Assembly (NCBI GenBank): GCA_014284505.1
Contig: JAAFYY010000001.1
Location: forward strand, 6,435,845-6,499,844
Direction of reading: 5' to 3'
Length of the DNA stretch: 64,000 nucleotides
From: Streptacidiphilus sp. 4-A2
Lineage (GTDB): Bacteria; Actinomycetota; Actinomycetes; Streptomycetales; Streptomycetaceae
Shown: positions 8,804 to 17,240 of the stretch, piece after piece
Layout of the letters: every line of letters begins with the position of its first letter
Position numbering within the stretch: the first letter of the stretch is position 1
Translations under genes and position numbers: made by a program
The notes under the pieces: model-generated
Seen by the model: only the letters and a program-made list of their open reading frames with translations
Databases searched by the model: none
What the model was told of the DNA's origin: nothing

Positions 8804-9115
8804 TCAGGCCGCGAGGGCGTCGGTCGAGGCGGCAGCTCGGGTGCAGGCGGCGATGTAGTCAGCGAGGGCCTGGACAGAGACGCGGCGCAGACGGCCGATC
8901 TGGATCGAGGGCACCTCGCCGGAGGCGATGAGCGCGTACATCGTGGTGCGGCCGACGCCGATCCGGCGGGCCGCCTCCTCGACGGTCAGCGCGAGGACGG
9001 TGGGGTCGCCCTGCTCGGGAGCCACCGAGGCGAGGAGCGGCAGCAGCTCTTCGTCGGGGATGCCGAGAGCCTGGGCGAGGGTGTGCGCGGGCGTGGGCAG
9101 GGGGAACTGGGGCAC
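8804..9115 (-). CDS. xis: Excisionase, MerR-like HTH
   Basis: 103 residues with a helix-turn-helix of the excisionase/HTH_17 family: LTVEEAARRIGVGRTTMYALIASGEVPSIQIGRLRR read in parts at about residues 43-80. Such proteins bend DNA and bias the integrase towards excision. It is transcribed with int, and an XRE-type operator candidate lies upstream at 9209-9222. Confidence 0.9.
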   Translation of the reverse strand: MPQFPLPTPAHTLAQALGIPDEELLPLLASVAPEQGDPTVLALTVEEAARRIGVGRTTMYALIASGEVPSIQIGRLRRVSVQALADYIAACTRAAASTDALAA

Positions 9116-9208
9116 GGTGAACTCCTCGCGCCGCGCGGCGGGGCTGGTACCCCAGGCGGCGTGATCGTGTGATGGGTGGTCGTTTCGCGCGGTGCGGCCT
9201 CGGGTGCC

Positions 9209-9222
9209 GGTGCTCTAACACC
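9209..9222. promoter_or_regulatory. 14-bp motif upstream of xis-int
   Basis: GGTGCTCTAACACC. Its exact reverse complement is found at 10274-10287, upstream of the replication-like gene; the two copies bracket the XRE repressor gene. The motif is itself partly palindromic (GGTG/CACC ends). Confidence 0.55.
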
Positions 9223-9290
9223 TGGCTGCGGGGACGGTGTGGTCGACCGTCTCTGCTGGGGCCGCGTTGCTGTGGGTCAGGGTGCTCGTA

Positions 9291-10075
9291 TCAGCTGCGG
9301 TCCTTCCGCCGACTGCTGATCTTGGCCATGAGGGCCGCGTCGCGGGCCGCCCGGGCCGTGCGTTCGGCCTCTCGCTCCTCGTCCGTGGGCGGTCTGGCTC
9401 CAGGGGCCTCGGGGCCTCGCTGTAGTGAACCCAGGAGTCCTCGATCTCGACGTAGTCGAGATGGGTCAGCGTCGGGGGAAGCGTAGGGGGCTGGATGCCC
9501 TTGGACCGCATCGTGGCGCGGAAGTCCTGCAGGCTGCGCGACTGCTCGCTGACGAATTCGTCGAAGCGGGCGACGAGTTCGAGGTTGATGTCGCGGGTAG
9601 CCGGGTCGCGGGTCATCGCGGCACCGCGCCGGTACTCGTCCGCGCGGCTGACCGACTTGAGCAGGTTGTGCACGGACTGGCGGTGGCGGCGGATCTCGTC
9701 GAAGCGCTCCTCGACGGTGTCCTCCTCCGGCTCGTCGTCGAGCATCGTCTCGCCGGTGAGCCACTGGAGCGCGTCATCGGTGGAGTAGGTCTGACCAGGC
9801 AGGATCTCCACCGCGCCGGTCTGGCCAGCCGGCACCACCAGCGCCACCGGTGGGACGTCCAGGGCCTTGGCGAGGATCAGGACCTCGGCCAGGTCCACGC
9901 TCGCGCGGCGGCCGTTCTCCAAATTCGCGATGATGCTGCGCGGGATGGGGTAACCCAGCTTCGCGCAGGCGTCGGCGACGTCCTGGGCGCTCATTCCGCG
10001 CTCGTCCCGGAAGCGGCGCACGGCCTCGGCGACGCGGGCTGTCACGCTCGCCTGCCATTCGCTCGCTTCGGTCAT
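9291..10075 (-). CDS. XRE-family repressor of the element (frameshifted near the C-terminus)
   Basis: About 260 residues. The N-terminus has an XRE helix-turn-helix (RDERGMSAQDVADACAKLG, then RSIIANLENGRR, residues about 22-58), followed by a linker and a helical domain with conserved LTHLDYVEIEDSWVHYSEAP. The natural C-terminus (TDEEREAERTARAARDAALM, ending at 9291) is in another frame, reached by one base near 9400; the alternative reading runs into low-complexity Arg/Pro sequence. Position between xis-int and the replication-like gene, with matching motifs on both sides, suggests a master repressor like those of actinomycete integrative elements. Confidence 0.75.
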
Positions 10076-10489
10076 ACAGCGAAGGTACCCGCTTCAAGAC
10101 GATCACTGCAACCTCAGATCGCAGCCTTCGTGCTACCTTCATTCCGCCGTTGTGTAACCAGAGCACAGATAGTGCTTGACGAATCGAAGCTGATCACGAA
10201 ACACTCTGCGTCACGGGGAGAGCGGGCGATCTACCAGGACCGCCCGGGACCCCCGGAAACGGGAGCGGCCCCCGGTGTTAGAGCACCGAGGGCCGAAAGG
10301 CTCCCTGAAAAACGACCACCCATCACAAGCGATCAACCAGCACGCGGGCTTACCAGGGCCCAGATGCGTGCCGGGAAGGGATTCCGTGTCTAAGCCTACG
10401 GCCACACGGCCACCGAATGCACCCCCGCCATCCCAGAGGCCGCGCCCGGGTTCCGGCCCGAGCCGCTGCCTCGCCGGTGGCGGTGCCGC
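10076..10489. other. Regulatory intergenic region of the element
   Basis: 414 bases between the divergent XRE gene and the replication-like gene. It is more AT-rich than its surroundings. Next to the XRE start it has inverted arms GAAGGTA (10081-10087) and TACCTTC (10134-10140), and further on the 14-bp motif at 10274-10287. No gene is seen. Confidence 0.6.
10274..10287. promoter_or_regulatory. 14-bp motif upstream of the replication-like gene
   Basis: GGTGTTAGAGCACC, the exact reverse complement of 9209-9222. It sits between the XRE gene and the gene at 10490, so one regulator could control both the excision genes and the replication-like gene. Confidence 0.55.
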
Positions 10490-11467
10490 ATGCTGATCCA
10501 CCGCACTCACCACACGAGCAGCTTCATCGTGCTGCCCAACCCACTGGTGCAGGACCGTCGGCTGACGTACACCGCTCGCGGCCTGCTGGCTGATCTCCTC
10601 TCGCGCCCCGACGGGTGGCGCGAGGACGGTCGGCACATGGCCGACAGCAGTCCGCAGGGGCGCCTGGCCATCGCACGGGCGCTGAAGGAGCTGGCGGCGT
10701 TCGGCTACTACCGGGTCGACAAGGTTCGCCAGGAGAACGGCACGATCCTGAGCGTGGCCCATGTCTGGGACACCCCGCAGGTCACACCGGCTCTCATCCG
10801 CTCGGGGTCCGGTACGGCAAGGACCGGGCGACGCGACGCCCTCCCTGTAAAGAACCGGGAGAAAGAACCCACCCTCCCCACGCAGGCACAGCAGCCGCAG
10901 GGCGGCGGAGATGCCGCGACCGGTGGGGTGGTCGGGCGGCAAGCTCCCATGACCAACCCGACCGGTGGGGTGGTCGGGCGGCAAGCTCCCATGACCAACG
11001 GCACCGACATAATCGGGGAACTGCCAGCAGACTCGGCGGTCGCCACGCTGTTCCAGGTGATCCGCGCCGAGCCGCGGCTTCGGCTGGGCACAGTGGAGGC
11101 CGCCGCACTCGCTCCGCTGGTGGCGCAGTGGCTGGAACGTGGGTACACCGAGCGCGACCTGTCCCAGGCGCTTCTGCCGGGTTTGCCCGCGCAGATGCAC
11201 TCGGTCGTCGCGGTGCTGCGCAATCGGCTGCTGCGCAAGCTCCCACCGGCCCCGCAGCCCGTAGTCGCGGCTGTCGCGCCGCAACGGCACGAGTGCGCCC
11301 AGTGCGCCGACCCCGTCTCCCAGCCGGGCATCTGCCGCCCGTGTGCGGGACTGGGCGGGCGAACCGTGCAGGTAGGCGGCGGCCAGGCCACCACCGCCCG
11401 CGGCATCGCCAAAGTCCGCGCCGCCATGCGCACCGCCGACCGCACCCCCGAGCCCAGCAGAGCCTGA
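10490..11467 (+). CDS. Replication-initiator-like winged-helix protein
   Basis: 325 residues. The N-terminus (FIVLPNPLVQDRRLTYTARGLLADLLSRPDGW) is the winged-helix start seen in replication or helix-turn-helix proteins of actinomycete plasmids and integrative elements. A zinc-finger-like Cys cluster lies near residues 265-284 (HECAQCADPVSQPGICRPC). In between is a linker containing a 14-residue tandem duplication encoded by the repeat at 10919-11002. Role in replication of the excised form is inferred only from position and N-terminal similarity. Confidence 0.65.
   Translation: MLIHRTHHTSSFIVLPNPLVQDRRLTYTARGLLADLLSRPDGWREDGRHMADSSPQGRLAIARALKELAAFGYYRVDKVRQENGTILSVAHVWDTPQVTPALIRSGSGTARTGRRDALPVKNREKEPTLPTQAQQPQGGGDAATGGVVGRQAPMTNPTGGVVGRQAPMTNGTDIIGELPADSAVATLFQVIRAEPRLRLGTVEAAALAPLVAQWLERGYTERDLSQALLPGLPAQMHSVVAVLRNRLLRKLPPAPQPVVAAVAPQRHECAQCADPVSQPGICRPCAGLGGRTVQVGGGQATTARGIAKVRAAMRTADRTPEPSRA
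10919..11002 (+). repeat. In-frame tandem duplication, 42 bp x 2
   Basis: Two adjacent 42-bp units match at the first 39 positions; each encodes TGGVVGRQAPMTN plus one residue. The duplication keeps the frame of the replication-like gene, so it is either a recent slippage event or an assembly duplication. Confidence 0.85.
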
Positions 11468-11626
11468 GCCCGCCCAGGCCCCGCGGCCTGAACCGCCCCC
11501 ACCTTCACCAGCTCCGATATCCCCGGGGTAATCCGGCGAACCCGCACGCCCCGAGCATCCCGCAGCCGCACCTCGGGCTTCCCGCCAGCCACCCTGGCTC
11601 TCCTCGAACCACCGCCTGGAGCACCC

Positions 11627-12541
11627 ATGCTCACCACCAACCTGCCCTCAGCCCCAGCCTCGACTGCAGAGTCGGTACCTGCTGGCCGCCGGGCCACCGT
11701 CTGGGACCGCCTCGCGGTCCTGCTGCTCGGCGCGGCCGGCTGCCTGCTGTCGTACGACGCGCTTCGGCAGATGGCCTTCGCCATCCACGTCCGCCCCGCA
11801 CTGACCTGGCTGTTCCCGGTCGTCATCGACGGATTCATCGCCTACGGCGTCCGCGCCCTCCTCGTTCTACGCGCCGCCCCACTCGGGGCCCGCCTTTACA
11901 CCTGGGCCCTGTTCGCCACCGCCACCACGGCCAGCATCTGGGCCAACGCACTGCACGCGATCCGCCTCAACCAACTGCCCCACCCCGCAGTCGAACTGCG
12001 GCTGGGCGACGTCACCGTCGGCGTGCTGTCCACGCTCGCGCCCCTTGCCCTGGCCGGGGCGACCCATCTGCACATCCTGATCACCCGCCACAGCGCCCCC
12101 ACCCTCAACGCGGCCCCGCTCCCCGTCCCCGCTTCTGCGTCGGCGAGCACCGCGCGCAGGGGCCTCACTGCGACCGTCTACCAAGCCCTCGGCGAAGACA
12201 ACGAGCCCGATCCGGTGCACGAATCCGCTCCCGTCACGGCATCGGAGGCGGATTCCAGGCACCGCCCGCAATCCGGGCCCCACGACGCCACCGCAAATGA
12301 CGCACTGACCACCGCGGTTGGCGGCGGCGATGGAGCGGGACAGCCTCGGCGGGGTCGCCCGCCACGCGGCTCGATAGAAGACCTGCTGGCCATCGCGCGT
12401 GCCGCGGTCAGCGCGCACGGCGGCCTCTCGCGCCGGGCGGTCGCCCAGGCAATCCGGGCAGCGGGTCTGACGATCAGCGACAAACGGCTCACCGAGCTCA
12501 TGGCCCTCCTGCGCGAGGTGTTCGACCAGCCCGGCCAGTAG
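11627..12541 (+). CDS. DUF2637 membrane protein
   Basis: 304 residues with four predicted membrane segments in the first 155 (LAVLLLGAAGCLLSYDALRQ, then LTWLFPVVIDGFIAYGVRAL and others), matching the DUF2637 family that is common on actinomycete plasmids and integrative elements, where related Spd proteins serve spreading. The C-terminal third is soluble, with GRPPRGSIEDLLAIARAAV and a HTH-like end (LSRRAVAQAIRAAGLTISDKRL). It is followed by a terminator. A role in intramycelial spread is inferred, not shown. Confidence 0.8.
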   Translation: MLTTNLPSAPASTAESVPAGRRATVWDRLAVLLLGAAGCLLSYDALRQMAFAIHVRPALTWLFPVVIDGFIAYGVRALLVLRAAPLGARLYTWALFATATTASIWANALHAIRLNQLPHPAVELRLGDVTVGVLSTLAPLALAGATHLHILITRHSAPTLNAAPLPVPASASASTARRGLTATVYQALGEDNEPDPVHESAPVTASEADSRHRPQSGPHDATANDALTTAVGGGDGAGQPRRGRPPRGSIEDLLAIARAAVSAHGGLSRRAVAQAIRAAGLTISDKRLTELMALLREVFDQPGQ

Positions 12542-12564
12542 CCCTGCCGACCGGTCGCAGGCAC

Positions 12565-12590
12565 GGCGGCCCGAATCATTCCGGGCCGCC
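12565..12590 (+). terminator. Hairpin terminator after the DUF2637 gene
   Basis: Arms GGCGGCCCG (12565-12573) and CGGGCCGCC (12582-12590), 9 bp, 8-base loop, 24 bases after the stop codon. Confidence 0.7.
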
Positions 12591-12934
12591 CGCCCCGCCA
12601 TTCCGCTCACCCACCACGTCCCGCCGCACACCGCGCCCACAGGACCGACGGCACCTCCCCGTCACCGCCGTACCGGCCGGGCCGACGCGCGAGCACCAGC
12701 ATCCCGGCCCCGCACCTCCCCAGGAGTCCACCATGAACCACCGACACACCCCCACGACGGGCGCGTTCCCCGCACCGATGCCACCGCAACTACACTGGGC
12801 AGCAACAACATTGAGCACAGCCAGCCACAAACCGGAGCAAGCTGTATCACCCGTGCCACCGTTGGCGTCCCGGGCGAGCTTGTCCCGCCGCTGGGGCTGC
12901 GGGGACTGGTCCGGCGGGAGCGCCGGACAGGGTC
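12591..12934. other. Non-coding region before mobC, possible oriT
   Basis: 344 bases between a terminator and the mobC/relaxase genes with no convincing gene; a 71-codon open frame from 12733 has no homology that I recognise. A hairpin at 12910-12927 directly before mobC is the best candidate for the transfer origin, which is usually next to the relaxosome genes. Confidence 0.45.
12910..12927. repeat. Inverted repeat, candidate oriT element
   Basis: Arms TCCGGCG (12910-12916) and CGCCGGA (12921-12927) with a 4-base loop, just upstream of mobC. oriT assignment is inference from position. Confidence 0.35.
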
Positions 12935-13567
12935 GTGGGCGACCCTGACACCGCGTCGCGCGCGAGCGACCGTGCCCGCGCCGCGTGCGCTGCTGCCGTG
13001 CATCCCGTCGACGCCGAGACCGCTGCCGAGCACCGCGCGCACGACGAGTCCGTCGCCGGCGAGCGGCTTGAGGGCCGCGTGCCGACGGCAGTGTTCCTCC
13101 AGGACGGCTTCGCCGCGCTCGACGTCCCCCAGTTCCCGGCCGACAACCCGGGCAGCGAGCCGATGCCGCCCATCCGGCTGCGTCAGCGCGGGAAGGAGAC
13201 GCGCGATCACCACTCGATCCGGCTGACGCCGACCGAGGTCCGCCTGATCGGGGACGCCGCCCGCGAGCGCGGCGCCGAGAACATCTCCGGCTTCATCGCG
13301 GACGCGGCCGTCGCGGTAGCTACCAACCAGCTGCTGGTGCTACTGCCGCACGAGCGCGCGGTGCGCGCCATCGGCGAGGAGCTCGGCCGCGGCATGTGGC
13401 AGCTGGGCAAGGTCGGGGTGAACCTCAACCAGATTGCTCGGCAGCTCAACATGGGCGACACGTCGGCGGCGCAACGGGTCGAGCAGAGTCTTGACCGGCT
13501 CGATACCGTCCTCGCCGAGCTGCGCGCTCTTGATGTGCGCCTGGCCGACACCGTCGGGGGTCGCTGA
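12935..13567 (+). CDS. mobC: MobC-like relaxosome accessory protein
   Basis: Up to 210 residues from GTG 12935; the confident part begins around the Met at 13163 (MPPIRLRQRGKETRDHHSIRLTPTEVRL, read in part). A ribbon-helix-helix-like start is followed by the MobC signature GVNLNQIARQLN near the C-terminus. MobC helps the relaxase open oriT. The stop overlaps the relaxase start (13567), indicating translational coupling. The first 75 codons have weaker coding character, so the true start may be internal. Confidence 0.75.
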   Translation: MGDPDTASRASDRARAACAAAVHPVDAETAAEHRAHDESVAGERLEGRVPTAVFLQDGFAALDVPQFPADNPGSEPMPPIRLRQRGKETRDHHSIRLTPTEVRLIGDAARERGAENISGFIADAAVAVATNQLLVLLPHERAVRAIGEELGRGMWQLGKVGVNLNQIARQLNMGDTSAAQRVEQSLDRLDTVLAELRALDVRLADTVGGR

Positions 13568-14931
13568 TGGTGCCCGACATCCAGCCCCGGCTCGGCCGCG
13601 ACACCCGCGGCCTGCTCGGCTACCTCTACGGAGCCGGCCGCCACGACGAGCACGAGGACCCCCACATCGTCGCCGCCTGGCTCGACCGCGGCGTCCCCGA
13701 CCCGGGCCGCGACCCCGAGGCCACTCTGACCGAGCTCGCGCGCTTTCTCGACGTGCCCGTCAAACGGCTGCTGGCCGACGGCGGCACGCGGAAGAACGGG
13801 CACGTGTGGCACTGCCCGGTCGCGATCGCCCCGACCGACCGGCTCCTGTCGGACGCGGAGTGGGGCATGGTCGCGCGGCGGATCGTGCACGCCGCCGGCA
13901 TCGCCCCCTCCGGGGACCAGATGGCGTGCCGGTGGATCGCGGTGCGCCACGACCCCCGCCACATCCACATCGTCGCCACAGCCGTCCGGGAGGACGGGCG
14001 TGCTCCGCGTCGACACAAGGACGGGCAGCGAGCCCAGGCCGAGTGCCGCAAGCTTGAGGTCGAACTCGGCCTGCGGCGCCTCAAGTCCGGCGACAAGACC
14101 GCCTCCCGGCGTCCCACCAGCCCCGAGGTCCACAAGGCCCAAGGTCAGGGGTGGGAGGAGCCCTCCCGGGTGTGGCTGCAGGAGCAGATCCGCGAAGCCC
14201 TCGCGGTCACCAGCAGCCCGCAGGAGTTCTTCGACCTGTTGGAGGGCGGGCTCGGCGTTCACATCCACCAGGTCCGCAAGAACGGTGAGCTGGTCGGTTA
14301 CCGCGTCAGCCGCCCCGGGGACATCAACGCCGCCGGAAGGCCGGTATGGTTCGCCGCCGGGAAGCTCGCTCTCGACCTGTCCTGGCCGAACGTCGAAGCC
14401 CGCCTCGCTGCCAACCCCGCACCCGAGGAGCACCCCACCGCCCGCCGCACCCGCGCCGAACACCCGCTGCTCGCCTACACCGACGCGCTCGACCGCCACC
14501 TCGTCCCCGCCCTCCTCGCCGACACCGGCGAAGGCAACGACGGAGCGACGGCACAGGCGTACATCGCCGCGTTCCACGAGAGCCTGACCGTGCTCGCCGC
14601 CCAGGCTCCGCCGGACATCGCGGGCCAGCTCAAGGCAGCCCAGAGGCAGCTCGCGCGCGCCACCCGCTCGCAGGTGCGGGCCGACCACGCCAGGACCCGC
14701 GAGTTCCGGTACGCGACCCGGCAACTGGTCGACCTCGCCACCAGCGAGAGCGACAGCGGCGCCGCGGACCTGTTCGCGATCGCGCTCGCCGGCGTCCTGT
14801 TCGCCGCCCTCCTCGCGCAGGACTGGCACGCCCGCCGACACCACCAGCAGCAGACCGACGCCGCCCACAGCGCAGTCATCCAGCTGCAGGCCGCCGTCGA
14901 GCAAGTCGCCGAACAGCCGCTCACCAAATGA
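13567..14931 (+). CDS. Relaxase (MobA/VirD2-like)
   Basis: 454 residues, frame intact. The N-terminal relaxase domain shows RDTRGLLGYLYGAGRHDEHE and the metal-binding histidine motif HDPRHIHIVATAVREDGR (about residues 132-150). The enzyme nicks oriT and carries the strand during conjugation. The middle and C-terminal parts are helical, with a hydrophobic segment near residues 398-416 (ADLFAIALAGVLFAALLAQ). It is coupled to mobC upstream. Without a transfer machine in the element it would depend on a helper element. Confidence 0.85.
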   Translation: MVPDIQPRLGRDTRGLLGYLYGAGRHDEHEDPHIVAAWLDRGVPDPGRDPEATLTELARFLDVPVKRLLADGGTRKNGHVWHCPVAIAPTDRLLSDAEWGMVARRIVHAAGIAPSGDQMACRWIAVRHDPRHIHIVATAVREDGRAPRRHKDGQRAQAECRKLEVELGLRRLKSGDKTASRRPTSPEVHKAQGQGWEEPSRVWLQEQIREALAVTSSPQEFFDLLEGGLGVHIHQVRKNGELVGYRVSRPGDINAAGRPVWFAAGKLALDLSWPNVEARLAANPAPEEHPTARRTRAEHPLLAYTDALDRHLVPALLADTGEGNDGATAQAYIAAFHESLTVLAAQAPPDIAGQLKAAQRQLARATRSQVRADHARTREFRYATRQLVDLATSESDSGAADLFAIALAGVLFAALLAQDWHARRHHQQQTDAAHSAVIQLQAAVEQVAEQPLTK

Positions 14932-14964
14932 CCCACCCGCCACCCGCACACCGAAGGAGCCACC

Positions 14965-15318
14965 CTGGACTTCGCCCGTGACCTGACCGCGTCCCTACCC
15001 GACCAACAGGCACAGCGCATCGCAGCCGACCCGAAGGCCGACCGCCTGCAGGCCGCACTGGCCGACGCCGCGCAGCGCGGGCACAACCCCCGAACACTCC
15101 TGCGGCAGGCACTGCGCGAGCGCGAACTGGACTCCGCCCGCAGCCCCGCCACCGTCCTCGCCCTGCGCATCGCGCACCTCGGTCACCAGCCCGCAATCAA
15201 CCCCGCAGCGGCTGCGGCCCGCCTGCGCACCACCACCCGGACCACGGCCACCCCCCTGGACAGCCCGGCCACCACGTTCAGCAGCACGGGTGCGCCCAGC
15301 CAACACCACCGGCGCTGA
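14965..15318 (+). CDS. Small protein after the relaxase with a CTG start
   Basis: 117 codons opening with CTG at 14965, five bases after a strong AAGGAG (14954-14959), and closing at TGA 15316-15318. Translation gives DFARDLTASLPDQQAQRIAA at the start and a helical body (RTLLRQALRERELDS). No ATG, GTG or TTG lies in frame near the ribosome site, so either CTG is used or an initiator base is miscalled. It directly follows the relaxase (33 bases), so it is probably in the mobilization operon. Function unknown. Confidence 0.6.
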   Translation: MDFARDLTASLPDQQAQRIAADPKADRLQAALADAAQRGHNPRTLLRQALRERELDSARSPATVLALRIAHLGHQPAINPAAAAARLRTTTRTTATPLDSPATTFSSTGAPSQHHRR

Positions 15319-15447
15319 AACGCCTTCCCAACCTGTGCGGAGGCTCTGGCGCCGTACCGGCACCGACCCCGACGAGGGGCCGCACCAGTTGGGAGCACCT
15401 CCTCGGTGACCTCTTCCCTATCCACTTAAGCGATTTGGAGTACCGCT

Positions 15448-15945
15448 ATGACTTCACCCGCCATCCGTCCCCAGGTTGTCGCACTGTGGCTGGACACCAC
15501 CTTCCCCGACGTCGACGACCCCACCACCTGGACCCGCAAGGACAGCACGGCGTTCAGCCCTGAAGAGTTCGCGCTCCTCCTGGACGCCACGCCCACCGAG
15601 ATCGACGCCAGCCTGGCCCAGCTCCAGCGCGAGGCCGAGTACCACGAGGAGAAGGCCCAAGACGGCGACCGGCTCCTGGGGCTTCTCGCTCCGTTCGTCG
15701 CCCGCCTGAACACCGGCGACGGCGTCGCGGACCTCGCCGCCCTCATCGACGACGACACCCGCGCTGCCCTGGTCGGACTAGCTGAGTCCCTGGCCCCAGA
15801 CGCCCTGGCCGGCTTGGTCGGTACGGCTACCCAGGCATCGGAACTGCGGACTCCCCACCTCTCCGGTACCGATCACACGGCCTTGCTCGTCGCCGGGCCC
15901 ACGTCCACCACCGCGCAGTCCCCGACCCGAAGGACCTTTCGATGA
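15448..15945 (+). CDS. Unknown protein of the element
   Basis: 165 residues from ATG 15448 (MTSPAIRPQVVALWLDTTFP). Acidic, with EEFALLLDATPTEIDASLAQL and a helical core. It overlaps the start of the next gene by four bases (ATGA at 15942-15945), so the two are translationally coupled. No family recognised. Probably part of the element's accessory backbone. Confidence 0.6.
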   Translation: MTSPAIRPQVVALWLDTTFPDVDDPTTWTRKDSTAFSPEEFALLLDATPTEIDASLAQLQREAEYHEEKAQDGDRLLGLLAPFVARLNTGDGVADLAALIDDDTRAALVGLAESLAPDALAGLVGTATQASELRTPHLSGTDHTALLVAGPTSTTAQSPTRRTFR

Positions 15946-16447
15946 CCACCGACCCCACCCCCGCCCCCATCTCCGATCCCGACAACTCCTCCTCCCCGGA
16001 GGCTCTAGGGGACGCGAGCCCCGTCCGGCCTGGTGCGACGGGCTTCTGGATGACCGACCGCGAGCTCCGGGCAAGGCTCCGCGCGGCCGTCGAAGACCTG
16101 GTCGCTACCGCCTTCTGGGGCGTCCAAGACGACCGAACCCTCATTGACGTCATCCAGTACTTCGCGCCCGGCGTCTGCGAGGACGCGGACCTGGACCTCG
16201 CCTACGTGCCGCTCGTCCAGGCCCAGCCGCGCACATAGCCGCCACCTGGACCATCGAGCCCACCTACCCGGGGCCACTCGACATCGGACTGCTGTTCGCC
16301 CTCGACGAGTTCCACGCCCTCCCGCCGAAGGTCCAGGCCGGACTGCTGGACCAGTACGAGGACGAAGAGCGCCGACTGGGAGGAGTACGCCCGCTCGACA
16401 GCCCCGACCTCTACCAGGACCGCTACGACGAGATCGCCGAAAGCTGA
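15942..16447 (+). CDS. Unknown protein of the element (frameshifted)
   Basis: The first frame gives 98 residues and stops at 16238 after VPLVQAQPRT. A second frame continues without gap as AATWTIEPTYPGPLDIGLLF to RYDEIAES and stops at 16447, with clear coding bias. One base near 16225 joins them into about 168 residues. The C-terminal part (FALDEFHALPPKVQAGLLDQ) is acidic and helical. No family recognised. A hairpin terminator follows at 16538-16578. Confidence 0.55.
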
Positions 16448-16793
16448 CCAGCACCTCGCCACCCAGTCGGCCGCCACGGCTCCCGTGACCCGACAACGGG
16501 CACCTGACGGTCGATGCCTTCCCGCCGGTGACACCAGCCTCCCCCGCAGGGAGCGACGTCTCGGCTCCCGGCGGGAGGCCGCCACCGGAGTGACCGCGAA
16601 GCCGCACCCCACCCGGGCCTTGGTCTAGAAGAGAAAGGGACGCTACCCCCAGCATGGCCAGGTCAACACCTAAGGGCTACAAGGCTCTGGTCAGTTCGGA
16701 TGTCGTTTCGGCGTCTTCTTCGTCAGTGGGGAACTTCTACCAACCGCCGTTCCTTGGTGTCGTTGCCCCAACGTCAAAGCGCAGGAGTTCCAC
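16448..16793. other. Non-coding stretch with a terminator
   Basis: 346 bases holding the hairpin at 16538-16578. A 47-codon frame from 16654 has no supporting features. Nothing else recognised. Confidence 0.5.
16538..16578 (+). terminator. Long interrupted hairpin
   Basis: CCTCCCCCGC/AGGGAGC pairs with GCTCCC/GGCGGGAGG around a 9-base loop, with one unpaired position in the stem. Confidence 0.6.
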
Positions 16794-16885
16794 TTGACCC
16801 AGCCGCAGCAGCCCGCCGACGACCCCACTCCGCTCATCCCCGACTACCCGTCGAGATCCCGCCCCTGCTGCCGGCCAAGTCCTAA
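16794..16885 (+). CDS. Possible very short peptide gene
   Basis: TTG 16794 follows an AGGAG (16783-16787) and would give a Pro/Gln-rich start (LTQPQQPADDPTPLIPDY); a one-base slip near 16850 leads to VEIPPLLPAKS and the stop at 16883-16885. Too short to judge; it may belong with the next gene. Confidence 0.3.
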
Positions 16886-16911
16886 CCCGCACCCTCACCC
16901 ACCCCGCTGAA

Positions 16912-17154
16912 TTGCGCCCCCGAGGCTTCCTGATCACCTGCGTCCACTGCCACGCCACCCGCGACTGGCTCATCGTCGAGGTCGGCAAGGTGTACATCCG
17001 CTGCCGCTGCACCCACGAGTGGCTCGAACCCGACCTCGACCTCGACGCCTTCAACGACCTCTTCGGCGCCGTCCACGCCGTCTGGGCCAGCTTCGATGAC
17101 GCCGTGCGGGCAGAGGGCTTCGACGGGTTCCTCGCCGGGACGATGTGGATCTAA
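16912..17154 (+). CDS. Small zinc-ribbon-like protein
   Basis: 80 residues from TTG 16912 (the frame is open a little further upstream). Contains CVHCHATRDWLIVEVG followed by YIRCRCTHEW, i.e. CxxC...CxC, which suggests a metal-binding ribbon. C-terminal half acidic (EPDLDLDAFNDLFGAVHAVW). No family recognised. It ends the backbone part of the element and converges with the methyltransferase. Confidence 0.55.
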   Translation: MRPRGFLITCVHCHATRDWLIVEVGKVYIRCRCTHEWLEPDLDLDAFNDLFGAVHAVWASFDDAVRAEGFDGFLAGTMWI

Positions 17155-17240
17155 CGAGCGGAGTTGCAACTGATGCAACAGCTCGGCATAGCTTCTGCGG
17201 GCTAACGTCGCGTCTTGGCCGGGGCAGGGGCCAGAGAGCT

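Noticed and set aside
12733..12948. A 71-codon gene before mobC
   Set aside because: No ribosome site, weak coding bias, overlaps the hairpin and the mobC start; more likely non-coding/oriT region.
13567..14931. Evidence that the element is self-transmissible
   Set aside because: A relaxase and MobC are present but no FtsK/TraSA translocase, coupling protein or secretion ATPase was found between the att sites.
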